64,000 bases of DNA, from assembly GCF_040276065.1 (NCBI RefSeq), contig NZ_JBELOI010000004.1:1-64000 (forward strand), read 5' to 3'. This stretch comes from Castellaniella sp040276065 (lineage in GTDB: Bacteria; Pseudomonadota; Gammaproteobacteria; Burkholderiales; Burkholderiaceae_B). The first letter of the stretch is position 1. Every line of letters begins with the position of its first letter. Shown here one piece after another: positions 7,578-16,625 of this stretch. The position numbers and the translations under genes are program-made. The notes below the pieces were generated by a model. The model was not told the DNA's origin. It ran no database searches and saw only the letters and a list, made by a program, of their open reading frames with translations.

Positions 7578-8408
7578 TTATTGGCCCGCCGGCGTGTCCT
7601 CGAAGCGGTCCAGGTCGAAGTAGCGGGAAAAAGAACTCTTGTCCTCTGCCCGCGGCTTGGAGGATTTGGCCGGCGGCTTCGCGGCGGCGGACGTGGCGGC
7701 ATCGCCCGACTGGCGGCGCGCGGCGGCCTCCTGGTCCAGGGTCTGGAGCTTGGCGGCCAGCGCGCTGTGCTTGCCCCTGAGCGCCCAGTCCGCCGCCGTC
7801 TCACGCTGGGTATTGAACATGGTGGCGTCCGCCCCATGCTCGAGCAGCAGGCGCACCATGGGTTCGTTGCCCGACAGGGCGGCCATCATCAGGGGTGTGG
7901 TGCCGTCCGGTCCCGGCGCGTTGACGATGGCGCCCCGCTGGATCAGCAGGCGTGCGGTGTCCATCCGCGCCTTGGAGGCGGCGTAGTGCAAGGGTGTCCA
8001 GCCCAGGCGGTTGACCTGCGCGCCTGCGTCGATCAGCCCGGCCGCCCGCTCGGTCTGGCCCAGGATGCACAAGTACATCAAGGGTGTTTCATCGTAGGCG
8101 TTGGGTTGATCGATTTCGACCCCGCGCGCGATGCGCAAGAGATCGAATACCTTCCACGATTGGTCGCGAGCCGCTTGCGTCAGGGCCGGATTGCCGATGG
8201 CATTGAGGGCCGCGGGGTCGGTGCCCCGCTGCAGCATGGTCTGCACGGTCGAGAGATCGTCGCGGCGGATGGCCGACCACCAGTCGGCCGTCGGTTGGGC
8301 CGCGCGTGCCGCCCAGCCGATGGCCAGCAGGCACAACAGGAGGCTCCACGCCGCCAAAGATGAAATGCGATGGGGTGTTGGCGCGCTGCGCGCCTGTGTC
8401 TTGGTCAT
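7578..8408 (-). CDS. exported ankyrin-repeat protein
   Basis: A 276-residue protein with an N-terminal signal peptide (hydrophobic run near residues 20-34, likely cleavage after ARA) followed by about five ankyrin repeats between residues 45 and 215, for example WTPLHYAASKARMDTARLLIQRGAIVN and TTPLMMAALSGNEPMVRLLLEHGAD type units. The C-terminal 60 residues are charged and low in complexity. The ATG at 8408 is preferred because GAGGAG lies six bases upstream; a TTG at 8423 also fits the frame. It starts only 16 bases downstream of the tatD stop and may be the last gene of the mltG-tmk-holB-tatD run. Ankyrin repeats bind proteins; the partner is unknown. Confidence 0.82.
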   Translation of the reverse strand: MTKTQARSAPTPHRISSLAAWSLLLCLLAIGWAARAAQPTADWWSAIRRDDLSTVQTMLQRGTDPAALNAIGNPALTQAARDQSWKVFDLLRIARGVEIDQPNAYDETPLMYLCILGQTERAAGLIDAGAQVNRLGWTPLHYAASKARMDTARLLIQRGAIVNAPGPDGTTPLMMAALSGNEPMVRLLLEHGADATMFNTQRETAADWALRGKHSALAAKLQTLDQEAAARRQSGDAATSAAAKPPAKSSKPRAEDKSSFSRYFDLDRFEDTPAGQ

Positions 8409-8423
8409 GAGAGCTCCTCGCAA

Positions 8424-9206
8424 TCAAGTCGTGCGCCCAATTTTGCTGAACAAGGCAAAGAAATTATCGGTGCTCGCCTGGGCGATCGTGCTCGCCGGCA
8501 CGCCACGCAGTTGAGCGATCTTCTCGGCCACGTGCACCACCTTGGACGGGTCGTTCTGCTTGCCGCGATACGGCACAGGGGCCAGGTAGGGGGAATCCGT
8601 CTCGATCAGCATGCGATCGAGCGGCACCTTGCGCGCCACGTCCTGCAAGGCGGTGGCGCTCTTGAAGGTCACGATGCCCGAGAATGAAATATAAAACCCC
8701 AGCGCCATGGCCGCCTGCGCCACCTCCCAGGATTCCGTGAAACAGTGCATGACACCCGTGTGGGCGCCCTCCTCGCGCATGAGGCGCAAGGTGTCCTCGG
8801 CCGCCGAGCGGGTGTGGATGATCAGTGGCAGCCCGGTCTCGAGGCTGGCGCGGATATGGGTGCGAAAACGGTCCCGCTGCCAGTCCAGGGGCTCGGCCAG
8901 GCGGTAATAGTCCAGGCCCGTTTCGCCGATGGCGACGACCTTGGGATGCGCCGCCCGCTCGAGCAGGTCCTGCAGGCTCGGCTCGGCCCCGTCGTCGTCC
9001 TCGGCGTCGTTGTCGGGGTGTACGCCCACCGAGGCGTGGAGGTTGGGCCGATCCTCGACCAGGGCCATCAGGCCGGGCCAATCCCGCAGGTTCACGCTGA
9101 CGACCAGTGCGTGGCCAACGTCGGCGGCGCGCATGTCGTCCAGGATCGAGGGCAGACGGCCCGCCAGGTCGGGAAAATTCAAATGGCAGTGCGAATCGAC
9201 ATACAT
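8424..9206 (-). CDS. tatD: TatD-family metal-dependent hydrolase / DNase
   Basis: A 260-residue TIM-barrel hydrolase of the TatD family (YcfH/TatD subgroup), with metal-dependent 3'-5' exonuclease activity in studied members. It shows the metal-binding H6 and H8 in VDSHCHL, the GETGLDYY motif with a metal-binding glutamate, IIHTRSAAEDT, and the terminal ETDSPYLAP motif. The start at 9206 is the first codon of the family; the open frame continues upstream only in shadow of holB. It lies 16 bases after the holB stop. Confidence 0.9.
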   Translation of the reverse strand: MYVDSHCHLNFPDLAGRLPSILDDMRAADVGHALVVSVNLRDWPGLMALVEDRPNLHASVGVHPDNDAEDDDGAEPSLQDLLERAAHPKVVAIGETGLDYYRLAEPLDWQRDRFRTHIRASLETGLPLIIHTRSAAEDTLRLMREEGAHTGVMHCFTESWEVAQAAMALGFYISFSGIVTFKSATALQDVARKVPLDRMLIETDSPYLAPVPYRGKQNDPSKVVHVAEKIAQLRGVPASTIAQASTDNFFALFSKIGRTT

Positions 9207-9222
9207 GGGAAGGTTCCGTGCA

Positions 9223-10278
9223 TCAGGCGCCAATCGGGGCGGGGGCGCAGGCCTTGAGCAGCAGGGCCACCGCGTGATCGGCGAGGAAACGGGGGTTGAG
9301 CGCATGGCCCGAGAGCCGGCGCTGGCGGGCGAGCCAGTGCGCCGCCTCGGCGAGGCGGCGGGCATCCAGACGTGCGGCCAAGGGCTCGATGCGGGCCGCC
9401 TGGGCTGGAAAATACCGTGAAGGGCCGCCACCCGCCCTCAAGGCCAGGTCGACCAGCAGGCGCTGGAAGCCATCGACCCAGTCGGCGATCTCCTCGTCGG
9501 CGAGCGCATCGGCGAGATCGCCCGCCGTGCCGCGCCCTTCGCACAGCGCGAGGAAGCTCTCGAGCCAGGCCGGACAGGCCGGTCCGCCGGCGCGCGCGCG
9601 TTCGAGCGCCCGCAAAGGCGCCCCGCCGCAGGCCGACAGCCAGGCGTCGGCCGGCTCGACCCCCTGCGACTCGAGCCAGGCCCGCGCCGCGCCAGCGTCG
9701 GGCACCGGCAGCGGAAATCGGCGGCAGCGCGACACCAGCGTGGGCAACAGGCGGTCGGGCGCCTGGCCAGCCAGCAGGAATATGGTGTGCTCGGGAGGCT
9801 CTTCGAGGATTTTGAGAAGGGTATTGGCCGAGATGACGTTCAGGGCCTCGGCCGGGTACAAGACCGCCACGCGCCACCCGCCCCGGTGAGTCGCGGTGTT
9901 GAACCAGGGCAACAGTCCGCGGACCTGCTCGACACGAATCTCGCGCGAGGGTTGTTTTTTCTTGCCTTCGGCGGAGGGTTCGGCATCGGCGCCCCAGCCT
10001 TCGGCGAGCGCGGTCGCCTCGGGCCGGATCCGCCGCAGATCGGGATGATTGCCCGCAACCACCCAGCCGCAGGCCTGACAGGCGCCGCAGGCCAGACCGT
10101 CAGTGGGTGTCTCGCACAATAGCGCAGCCGCGCCGGCCAGGGCGAATTCGATCTGGCCCACGCCGCGCAGCCCGTGGATCAGCCACGCGTGGGCGTAGCG
10201 TTCGCGGTCGGCCAGCCACGCGCGCGCCGCCGTCACCTGCCAGGGCAGGAATCCACCGTCATGGCTCGGCGTGTTCAC
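9223..10278 (-). CDS. holB: DNA polymerase III subunit delta-prime
   Basis: A 351-residue clamp-loader subunit that helps load the beta clamp on DNA. Evidence is the AAA+ fold with a degenerate P-loop (GLRGVGQIEFA, no lysine, as expected for delta-prime, which does not hydrolyse ATP), the zinc-module cysteines in ACGACQACGW, and the LLKILEEPPEHTIFLL sensor segment. It begins at a GTG that overlaps the tmk stop by four bases (GTGA), a classic tmk-holB coupling. Confidence 0.92.
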   Translation of the reverse strand: MNTPSHDGGFLPWQVTAARAWLADRERYAHAWLIHGLRGVGQIEFALAGAAALLCETPTDGLACGACQACGWVVAGNHPDLRRIRPEATALAEGWGADAEPSAEGKKKQPSREIRVEQVRGLLPWFNTATHRGGWRVAVLYPAEALNVISANTLLKILEEPPEHTIFLLAGQAPDRLLPTLVSRCRRFPLPVPDAGAARAWLESQGVEPADAWLSACGGAPLRALERARAGGPACPAWLESFLALCEGRGTAGDLADALADEEIADWVDGFQRLLVDLALRAGGGPSRYFPAQAARIEPLAARLDARRLAEAAHWLARQRRLSGHALNPRFLADHAVALLLKACAPAPIGA

Positions 10279-10931
10279 AAGCCCCCCGGGTCGCGGCCGT
10301 GCGATGCCAGCAGTGCGCGCAGCTCAGCGGCCAGGACGCCGCGGGTGTGGTCGATGCTCTGGGTCGAGTCGATAACCGTAAAGCGTTCGGGATGCGCGGC
10401 GACGCGTGCATGGTAGGCGGCGCGAGTACGCTCGAAGAAGGCGGCGCCCTCGCGCTCGAACCGGTCCGGCGCATCGCGCCCCTCGTCCAGGCGCTGGCGC
10501 GCGACCGCCAGCGGAACGTCGAACAGAAAGGTGCGATCGGGGGCGAACTCCCCCTGAACCCAGGCTTCGAGCGCCGCGATCGGGGCCGGCCCCAGGCCGC
10601 GCCCACCTCCTTGGTAAGCGTAGGTCGCGTCGGTGAAGCGGTCGCACAGCACCCACTGGCCACGCTCGAGCGCCGGCAGGATCACGGTGCGCAGGTGCTC
10701 GTTGCGGGCGGCGAACATCAGCAGGGTTTCGGTGCGCAAGTCCATGGGCTCGCGCAGCACCAGCTCGCGCAGGGCCTCGCCCAGCGCGGTGCCGCCGGGC
10801 TCGCGCGTGCAGACCAGTTCGATTCCCGCGCGGCGCAGGGCATCGGCCATCCATTGGACATGCGTGCTCTTGCCCGCGCCGTCCAGGCCTTCCAGCGTCA
10901 AGAAGCAGGCATTGCGGCGGTCGTCGCTCAT
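10275..10931 (-). CDS. tmk: thymidylate kinase
   Basis: A 218-residue kinase that phosphorylates dTMP to dTDP in the dTTP pathway. The P-loop GLDGAGKST is at 15-23, followed by the CTREPGGT motif and the CDRFTDATYAYQGGGRG segment that forms the DR(Y/F) site and lid region. Its ATG overlaps the mltG stop (ATGA) and its TGA overlaps the holB start, so mltG, tmk and holB are one translationally coupled unit. Confidence 0.95.
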   Translation of the reverse strand: MSDDRRNACFLTLEGLDGAGKSTHVQWMADALRRAGIELVCTREPGGTALGEALRELVLREPMDLRTETLLMFAARNEHLRTVILPALERGQWVLCDRFTDATYAYQGGGRGLGPAPIAALEAWVQGEFAPDRTFLFDVPLAVARQRLDEGRDAPDRFEREGAAFFERTRAAYHARVAAHPERFTVIDSTQSIDHTRGVLAAELRALLASHGRDPGGL

Positions 10932-11938
10932 TTGCGTTTCAGAATATATGTGCCCACGGCCCGGTTGTGGGCGGACAGATTGGTGGAAAACTCGCTGGTG
11001 CCATCGCCGCGCGACACGAAGTACAGGTAATCATGGCTTTCGGGATGCAGGGTCGCCGCCAGGGCCGCCTTGCCGGGGCTGGCGATCGGCGTCGGGGGCA
11101 GCCCGGGGCGGGTATAGGTGTTCCAGGGCGTGTCGCGTTCGAGGTCTTTTTTTCGGATTTTTCCCTGGTAGGCGTCCGCCATGCCGTAGATCACCGTGGG
11201 ATCGGTCTGCAGCGGCATCCCCAGGCGCAGGCGGTTGACGAACACGCCCGCGATCCGGCCGCGATCGGCATCGTGTCCGGTTTCCTTTTCGACGATCGAG
11301 GCAAGGATCAGGGCCTCGTAGGGTGTGCTCAGGGGCAGGCCCGGGTCGCGCCCCGCCCAGGCGCGGTCGAGGGCTTGGCGGCCGGCCAGCACGGCCCGGC
11401 GCAGGATGTCGAAATCGCTGGTGCCCGGCGAAAAGACATAGGTATCTGGATAGAACAGCCCCTCGAGGGATTTCTCGTCCAGATCAAGCCGGTGCAGCAG
11501 GTCGGCGTCCGAGACCCCGTCCAGGGTCTGACGCACGTTGGGATCAGTGCGCAGGGCCGCCCGGATCTGGGCGTAGGTCCACCCCTCGGGGAAGGTCAGC
11601 CGGACTTGCGTCATGTCGCCGTTGGCCATGCGCTCGAGCAGGCGCCAGGGCGTGTCCCCACGGCGCGCCTCATAGGCGCCCGCCTTGAGCTGCTTGTCCA
11701 GGCCGCTTAGGCGGGCCAGCGCCACGAAGGCGTCGGACTGGATCTCGATGCCCGCGTCCCGCATGGTCTGAGCGATCTGGCGCGGCGTGCTGCCCGAATC
11801 CACGACGTAATCGGCCACCTCGCCCGCCATGGGCACCGCCTGGCGCCAGCCCCAGTAGGCCGATCCGAGCAGGCCCGCGGCAATCGCCGCCAGCAACAGG
11901 ACCAGTCCCCAGAGGAACACGCGTTTGATGGTTCTCAT
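10928..11938 (-). CDS. mltG: endolytic murein transglycosylase MltG
   Basis: A 336-residue inner-membrane lytic transglycosylase that cuts nascent glycan strands and so sets their length. One N-terminal membrane segment spans about 8-26 and the YceG domain fills the periplasmic part. The ASIVEKET stretch at 213-220 holds the catalytic glutamate and is followed by the conserved RLRLGMPLQTDPTVIYG. The ATG at 11938 places the membrane helix at the N-terminus; a GTG at 11962 would add eight residues. It heads the mltG-tmk-holB-tatD run and diverges from ygfZ. Confidence 0.94.
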   Translation of the reverse strand: MRTIKRVFLWGLVLLLAAIAAGLLGSAYWGWRQAVPMAGEVADYVVDSGSTPRQIAQTMRDAGIEIQSDAFVALARLSGLDKQLKAGAYEARRGDTPWRLLERMANGDMTQVRLTFPEGWTYAQIRAALRTDPNVRQTLDGVSDADLLHRLDLDEKSLEGLFYPDTYVFSPGTSDFDILRRAVLAGRQALDRAWAGRDPGLPLSTPYEALILASIVEKETGHDADRGRIAGVFVNRLRLGMPLQTDPTVIYGMADAYQGKIRKKDLERDTPWNTYTRPGLPPTPIASPGKAALAATLHPESHDYLYFVSRGDGTSEFSTNLSAHNRAVGTYILKRK

Positions 11939-12074
11939 GGGCGCCAGTTTAACCGAGCCCACCGGAGGCGATGCGCGGAATTGCAGTCATGCCCCGCCCA
12001 CGCGTCCGGGTTCGCATGCGGTCTCGCGGCGGGACGGCTATCATGGGAACTGTATCGCCCATCCCATGTGTTCA

Positions 12075-12989
12075 ATGAGTGAAATATCGATGTCCGAGTT
12101 ATCCCGCCCGGCCTGCTCCCGACTGGACGACCTTGCGATTCTCGCCCTCGAGGGGCCCGACGCCGAGGCGTTCCTGCACAGCCAGATCACCAATGCCGTC
12201 CAGGGCCTGCCCGATGACCACGCGCGGCTCGCCGCCTACTGCTCGGCGCAAGGCCGCATGCTGGTCAATCTGGTGGTGTGGCGCGCGGGGCCCGAGGCCT
12301 TTCGCCTGATGCTGGCACGCGATCTGGCCGAGACCGTCGCGCGGCGCCTGAGCATGTTCGTGTTGCGCGCCAAGGTGCGCATTTGGCGCGAGGACGGGCT
12401 TCATGTCCACGGCTGCACAGACTCGGACGACGCCCCCGTCATGGCCCCTTGGATGCGCTGCCAGGACGCCGATGGCGACTGGATTGCCGCACCCTCGCAT
12501 GACGCCCGGGCCCGGGCCTGGCGGGTGTCCGATCGGCCCCTGAGCGTCGATCCGGACGGCGGCGCATGGCATGCGGCCGACCTGGCGGCGGGCCTGCCCT
12601 GGATCCGCGCGGCCACCCAGGATCTGTTCCTGCCGACCGCGCTCGACATGGATTTGAACGGCGGCATCGACTTCGGCAAAGGCTGCTACCCAGGCCAGGA
12701 GGTCATCGCACGGGCGCATTACCGGGGCGCGGTCAAGCGGCGCATGGCCTATGGCACCGCAACCTGGCCCGAGGGGCATCCCCTGCCCCAGCCGGGCGAC
12801 GACCTGTTCGAGGCCGGCGGCGGCGAACGGCCCGTGGGGCGCGTGATTGATCTGGCGAGGGTCGCGGACACTGTCCACGCCGCCGTCGAAATCACCTTGT
12901 CGGACTGGCCGGCGACGCGTTATGCCCTGGCCTCGCCCGGCGGGCCCGCGCTGAGTCTCGTGCCGCCACGGGCCGCGGCGCCCGCCTGA
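12075..12989 (+). CDS. ygfZ: YgfZ/GcvT-like folate-binding protein
   Basis: A 304-residue protein of the YgfZ/CAF17 family, which binds tetrahydrofolate and supports repair or assembly of certain iron-sulfur enzymes such as MiaB. The diagnostic KGCYPGQE motif is at 202-209 with C204, and the fold is GcvT-like. ATG codons at 12075 and 12090 are both plausible starts. It diverges from mltG and converges on the valine operon, with its stop abutting the end of mmsB. Confidence 0.9.
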   Translation: MSEISMSELSRPACSRLDDLAILALEGPDAEAFLHSQITNAVQGLPDDHARLAAYCSAQGRMLVNLVVWRAGPEAFRLMLARDLAETVARRLSMFVLRAKVRIWREDGLHVHGCTDSDDAPVMAPWMRCQDADGDWIAAPSHDARARAWRVSDRPLSVDPDGGAWHAADLAAGLPWIRAATQDLFLPTALDMDLNGGIDFGKGCYPGQEVIARAHYRGAVKRRMAYGTATWPEGHPLPQPGDDLFEAGGGERPVGRVIDLARVADTVHAAVEITLSDWPATRYALASPGGPALSLVPPRAAAPA

Positions 12990-13877
12990 TCAGCGCTCGT
13001 AGAGCTTGAGCACGCTCGAGAAGTCCAGGCCGCCATGCCCCTGGGCGCTGAGCATGGCGTACAGGTTGCGCGCCAGCCCGCCCAAGGGCGTGGCGCTACG
13101 GCTCTGGACAGAAGCCTCGGTGGCCAGGCCCAGGTCCTTGAGCATCAGATCGACCCCGAACCCGCCGCTGTAGCCCTTGGAGGCCGGCGCGTGCTCCATG
13201 ACACCGGGCCAGGGGTTGTAGAGCTCGGTCGCCCAATTTCGACCCGAGCTCTTGGCGATGATGTCCGACAGCACCTTGGGATCAAGGCCGTTCGCAACCC
13301 CCAGGGCCAGCGCCTCGGCGGTGCCCGCCATCAGGATGCCCAGCAGCATGTTGTTGCAGATCTTGGCCACCTGCCCCGCCCCCGCCGCTCCCGCATGAAA
13401 GATGTTTTTGCCCATGGCCCGCAGGTAGGGCTGCGCAGCCTCCAGGTCGGTGGCGGCACCGCCCACGATGAAGGTCAGCGTGCCGGCCACCGCGCCGGCC
13501 GTGCCGCCCGAGACCGGCGCATCCAGCATCCGGATGCCCACGGCGATGGCCGCCGCCGAAACCTTGCGCGCCGACTCGGGCGCAATGGTGCTGCACTCGA
13601 GCACCAGCGTGCCCCGGGCGATTGCGCCGAGCAGGCCTTCTTTGCCGAGATACAGGCCCTCGACGTGGCGGCTGGCGGGCAGCATCGTGATCACGAGCTC
13701 GGCACCGCGCACCGCGTCGGCAGCGCTGGCCGAGGCCTCGGCGCCGGCCCCGGCAAGGGCCTGCACCGCCGCCGGCACCAGGTCGAATACCTTGAGACGG
13801 TGGCCCGCCTCGAGCAGGTTCGACGCCATGGGCGCGCCCATGTGGCCCAGGCCGATGAATGCGATATGGCTGCTCAT
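12990..13877 (-). CDS. mmsB: 3-hydroxyisobutyrate dehydrogenase
   Basis: A 295-residue NAD-dependent beta-hydroxyacid dehydrogenase that oxidises 3-hydroxyisobutyrate to methylmalonate semialdehyde in valine degradation. The nucleotide-binding GLGHMGAPMA is at 9-18, the substrate-binding DAPVSGGTAGA at 119-129 and the catalytic K172 in GQVAKICNNMLLG. A strong ribosome-binding site, AAGGAG, precedes the ATG. The next enzyme of the pathway, MmsA, is not in the window. It is the last gene of the valine operon. Confidence 0.92.
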   Translation of the reverse strand: MSSHIAFIGLGHMGAPMASNLLEAGHRLKVFDLVPAAVQALAGAGAEASASAADAVRGAELVITMLPASRHVEGLYLGKEGLLGAIARGTLVLECSTIAPESARKVSAAAIAVGIRMLDAPVSGGTAGAVAGTLTFIVGGAATDLEAAQPYLRAMGKNIFHAGAAGAGQVAKICNNMLLGILMAGTAEALALGVANGLDPKVLSDIIAKSSGRNWATELYNPWPGVMEHAPASKGYSGGFGVDLMLKDLGLATEASVQSRSATPLGGLARNLYAMLSAQGHGGLDFSSVLKLYER

Positions 13878-13935
13878 GCGTGATCTCCTTGGGGTTTAGT
13901 GCGTGCGCGGCGGCCGCCGGTGCCCGAGGCTTGGT

Positions 13936-15069
13936 TCAGGCCTGGAGGTCGGCCAGCGGATGCGGTTGGCCCTCGGGCCATGGGCGGCGAAAAAATCGCT
14001 CGACCCACCGTGCATCGGCTTGTTCGTGGGTGGCGGGCCGCCATCGCGGCGATTTGTCCTTGTCGATCAGCAGGGCCCGGATGCCTTCCTGGAAATCGTC
14101 CTCGGCCGTGCAATGCAGCGAGATGATGTATTCCTCGCGAAACACATCGGCAAGCGACAGTGGCCGCATCCGCTCGATCAGTGTGTGGCTCAGCCGCGCC
14201 GAGCCTGGCGAGCCGGCGGCAAACGTCGCGGCTGCGCGGGCGAGCCACGGGTCCTCGTGGCCAGTCCAGGCCCGGATCCCGGCGCAAACTTCGGCGAAGT
14301 CCGCGCGATCGCAGGCGGCCCGGATCGCATCGAAATGGATTTGCAAGGGCCCCGGGACCAACGGCTCGGGATCGGGCAAGCCGTCGATGAGGCGATCGAC
14401 CTGACCCGCACGCGCCTCGACATCCGTGCTCCAGGAGGTGGCGGCCAGGGCGGCGCGCAGGGCCTCCAGGCCCGTGGACCGGCAGGCGCGATCGGCCAAC
14501 CCCAGGCGCAGGCAGTCCGACGCGCCCAGTTGCGCCCCCGTGAGCGCGAGAAAGACGCCGATTCCACGCGGCAGGTGACTGAGCATCCAGGTGCCCGCCA
14601 CGTCCGGATACAGGCCGATGGCGACCTCGGGCATGGCGAAACGCGTGGTCTCGGTCACGATGCGGTGGCTCGCACCCATCATCAGGCCGACGCCCCCGCC
14701 CATCACGATCCCATTGCCCCAGCAGAGCAAGGGCTTGCGATAGCGGTGGATGAGGAAATCGAGACGGTACTCCACCTCGAAGAAGCGCCGGGCATAGGGG
14801 TTGCCCCAGGCCTCGCCGCTCTTGTTCTCGAGCATGGCGCGATACAGGCTGTGCAGGTCGCCGCCGGCGCAGAACGCCTTGCCGCCCGCGCCGTCGAGCA
14901 GGACGGCCGCGATGCTTGGATCGTCCTGCCAGGCCCGCAGGCGCGCATCGAGCTGCTCGCACATGGCCAGCGACACGCCGTTGAGTGTCTGCGGGCTGTT
15001 CAGGGTCGCCAAACCGATGCGATGGTTGCTGGCGGCTTCGAGTTCCTCGAACACGATGAGGTCGTTCAT
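13936..15069 (-). CDS. 3-hydroxyisobutyryl-CoA hydrolase
   Basis: A 377-residue crotonase-fold enzyme that frees 3-hydroxyisobutyrate from its CoA ester in valine degradation. The CoA-binding/oxyanion segment is AFCAGGDLHSLY, the catalytic glutamate and aspartate lie in AMPEVAIGLYPDVAGTW, and the C-terminal FREEYIISLHC and GIRALLIDKDKSPRW segments separate the hydrolases from ordinary enoyl-CoA hydratases. Its ATG overlaps the stop of the acyl-CoA dehydrogenase gene (ATGA). The flanking dehydrogenases support this call over a generic hydratase/isomerase. Confidence 0.9.
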   Translation of the reverse strand: MNDLIVFEELEAASNHRIGLATLNSPQTLNGVSLAMCEQLDARLRAWQDDPSIAAVLLDGAGGKAFCAGGDLHSLYRAMLENKSGEAWGNPYARRFFEVEYRLDFLIHRYRKPLLCWGNGIVMGGGVGLMMGASHRIVTETTRFAMPEVAIGLYPDVAGTWMLSHLPRGIGVFLALTGAQLGASDCLRLGLADRACRSTGLEALRAALAATSWSTDVEARAGQVDRLIDGLPDPEPLVPGPLQIHFDAIRAACDRADFAEVCAGIRAWTGHEDPWLARAAATFAAGSPGSARLSHTLIERMRPLSLADVFREEYIISLHCTAEDDFQEGIRALLIDKDKSPRWRPATHEQADARWVERFFRRPWPEGQPHPLADLQA

Positions 15070-16220
15070 CTGAGATCGGCTCCGTTCTCGAGCACCTGGC
15101 GGGCAACGATCAGGCGCATGATTTCATTGGTGCCCTCGAGAATCTGGTGCACGCGCGTGTCGCGCACCAGGCGCTCGAGGGGATAGTCCTTGAGGTACCC
15201 ATAGCCGCCGAGGATCTGCTGGGCATCCAAGCAGCATTGGAAGCATAGATCGGTCGCCAGGCGCTTGGCCATGGCGCAATAGGACGAGGCCTGGGGGTCG
15301 TCCGCGTCCAGCCGGGCCGCCGCCAGGCGGACCATCTGGCGCGACGCCACGATATGGGTCAGCACGTCCGCCAGCTTGAACTGGAGTGCCTGGAAATCGG
15401 CCAAGGGGCGGCCGAACTGGCGGCGTTCGCCCATGTGGCGGCGCGCCGCCTCGTAGGCGCCTTGGGCCGCGCCCACCGAACAGGTCGCGATATTGATGCG
15501 CCCGCCGTCGAGGCCCCGCATGGCGAGCTTGAAGCCTTCGCCCTCGGCGCCCAGGCGGTTTTCGGCGGGGATGCGCACGTCGTCGAAAGCGATCGGCCGG
15601 GTGGACTGGCTGTTCCAGCCCATTTTGTGTTCCTTGCGACCGTACCGGATGCCCGGCGTGTCGGCGGGCACGGCAAAGGCCGAAATGCCGCGCGCGCCCG
15701 GCCCCCCCGTGCGCGCCATGACGACCAGCAGGTCGGTGTCGCCGGCCCCTGAAATAAAGGCCTTGGCGCCATCAATGGCGTAGCCCCCGCCCTCGCGCCG
15801 CGCCCGCGTGGACAACGCCGCCGCATCCGAGCCCGCGTTGGGTTCTGTCAGGCAATAGGAAGCGAGCTTTTCGCCCGTGGCGAGCAGCGGCCCCCAATGG
15901 TCGCGCACCGCGGGCTGCGCCCACTGGCCGACCATCCAGGTGGCCATATTGTGGATGGTGATGAAGGCCGTGGTAGAGGGATCGACGGCCGCCATTTCCT
16001 CAAACACCAGAGTGGCATCCAGCCGGGGCAGGCCCAGCCCGCCGATGGATTCCGAGGCATACAGGCCGCAGAACCCGAGCTCGCCCGCCTTGGCGAAGGC
16101 GGCTCGCGGAAAGACGCCGTGCTCGTCCCAGTACGCCGCATTCGGGGCCAGCTCACCCTGGGCGAACTCGCGCGCGGCTTGCGCAAAAGCGTGTTGTTCC
16201 TCGCTGAGGCGAAAATCCAT
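15066..16220 (-). CDS. acyl-CoA dehydrogenase, probably isobutyryl-CoA dehydrogenase
   Basis: A 384-residue flavoprotein that introduces a double bond into a short branched acyl-CoA. It has the usual three-domain acyl-CoA dehydrogenase layout, the CLTEPNAGSDAA flavin-binding segment, the QILGGYGYLKDYPLERLVRD signature and the catalytic glutamate in ILEGTNEIMR. Specificity for isobutyryl-CoA is inferred from its operon with the hydrolase and 3-hydroxyisobutyrate dehydrogenase. The start at 16220 (MDFRLSEEQ) fits the family; the frame stays open upstream only opposite rnfH. A methacrylyl-CoA hydratase, needed between it and the hydrolase, is not in the operon. Confidence 0.88.
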   Translation of the reverse strand: MDFRLSEEQHAFAQAAREFAQGELAPNAAYWDEHGVFPRAAFAKAGELGFCGLYASESIGGLGLPRLDATLVFEEMAAVDPSTTAFITIHNMATWMVGQWAQPAVRDHWGPLLATGEKLASYCLTEPNAGSDAAALSTRARREGGGYAIDGAKAFISGAGDTDLLVVMARTGGPGARGISAFAVPADTPGIRYGRKEHKMGWNSQSTRPIAFDDVRIPAENRLGAEGEGFKLAMRGLDGGRINIATCSVGAAQGAYEAARRHMGERRQFGRPLADFQALQFKLADVLTHIVASRQMVRLAAARLDADDPQASSYCAMAKRLATDLCFQCCLDAQQILGGYGYLKDYPLERLVRDTRVHQILEGTNEIMRLIVARQVLENGADLR

Positions 16221-16308
16221 GTCGCGGGTCTCCGGATCGACAGGCCCTAAACTGTAACACCGGGACACGCCAGACCCCAAGCCCTCCTGGGCGCGCGTAT
16301 CCGGGCAC

Positions 16309-16620
16309 TCAGTCTCGCGACGAGCGACCGGCCGGCGCCCCGGCGTCCGCGGCTTTGTGGTCGGCGCGGCGGCGGCGGGACTCCAGGGGATCGAATACCA
16401 GCGGGCGATAGATTTCGATCCGGTCGCCGGCGCGCAAGGCGCGTTCGGGCGCGCAGAGCTCGCCATAAATGCCGACCGGGGGCATCGGATCGGCGTACTC
16501 GGGATGATGCCGCGCGAAACCGCTACGCGCGATGGCCTGCGCCACGGTCGCGCCGGGCGGTAGATCGAGGTCTTCGCGCCAAAGGCCGGTTGGCGCCGCG
16601 AACACGAGGCTGACACGCAT
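16309..16620 (-). CDS. rnfH: RnfH-family ubiquitin-like-fold protein
   Basis: A 103-residue member of the RnfH family (formerly UPF0125), with a beta-grasp fold. The characteristic core is VGIYGELCAPERALRAGDRIEIYRPL, with DP(L/I)ESRRRR following. It lies six bases after ratA, as in most proteobacteria. Despite the name, no rnf electron-transport genes are nearby. The molecular role is not established. Confidence 0.85.
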   Translation of the reverse strand: MRVSLVFAAPTGLWREDLDLPPGATVAQAIARSGFARHHPEYADPMPPVGIYGELCAPERALRAGDRIEIYRPLVFDPLESRRRRADHKAADAGAPAGRSSRD

Positions 16621-16625
16621 GGCGC

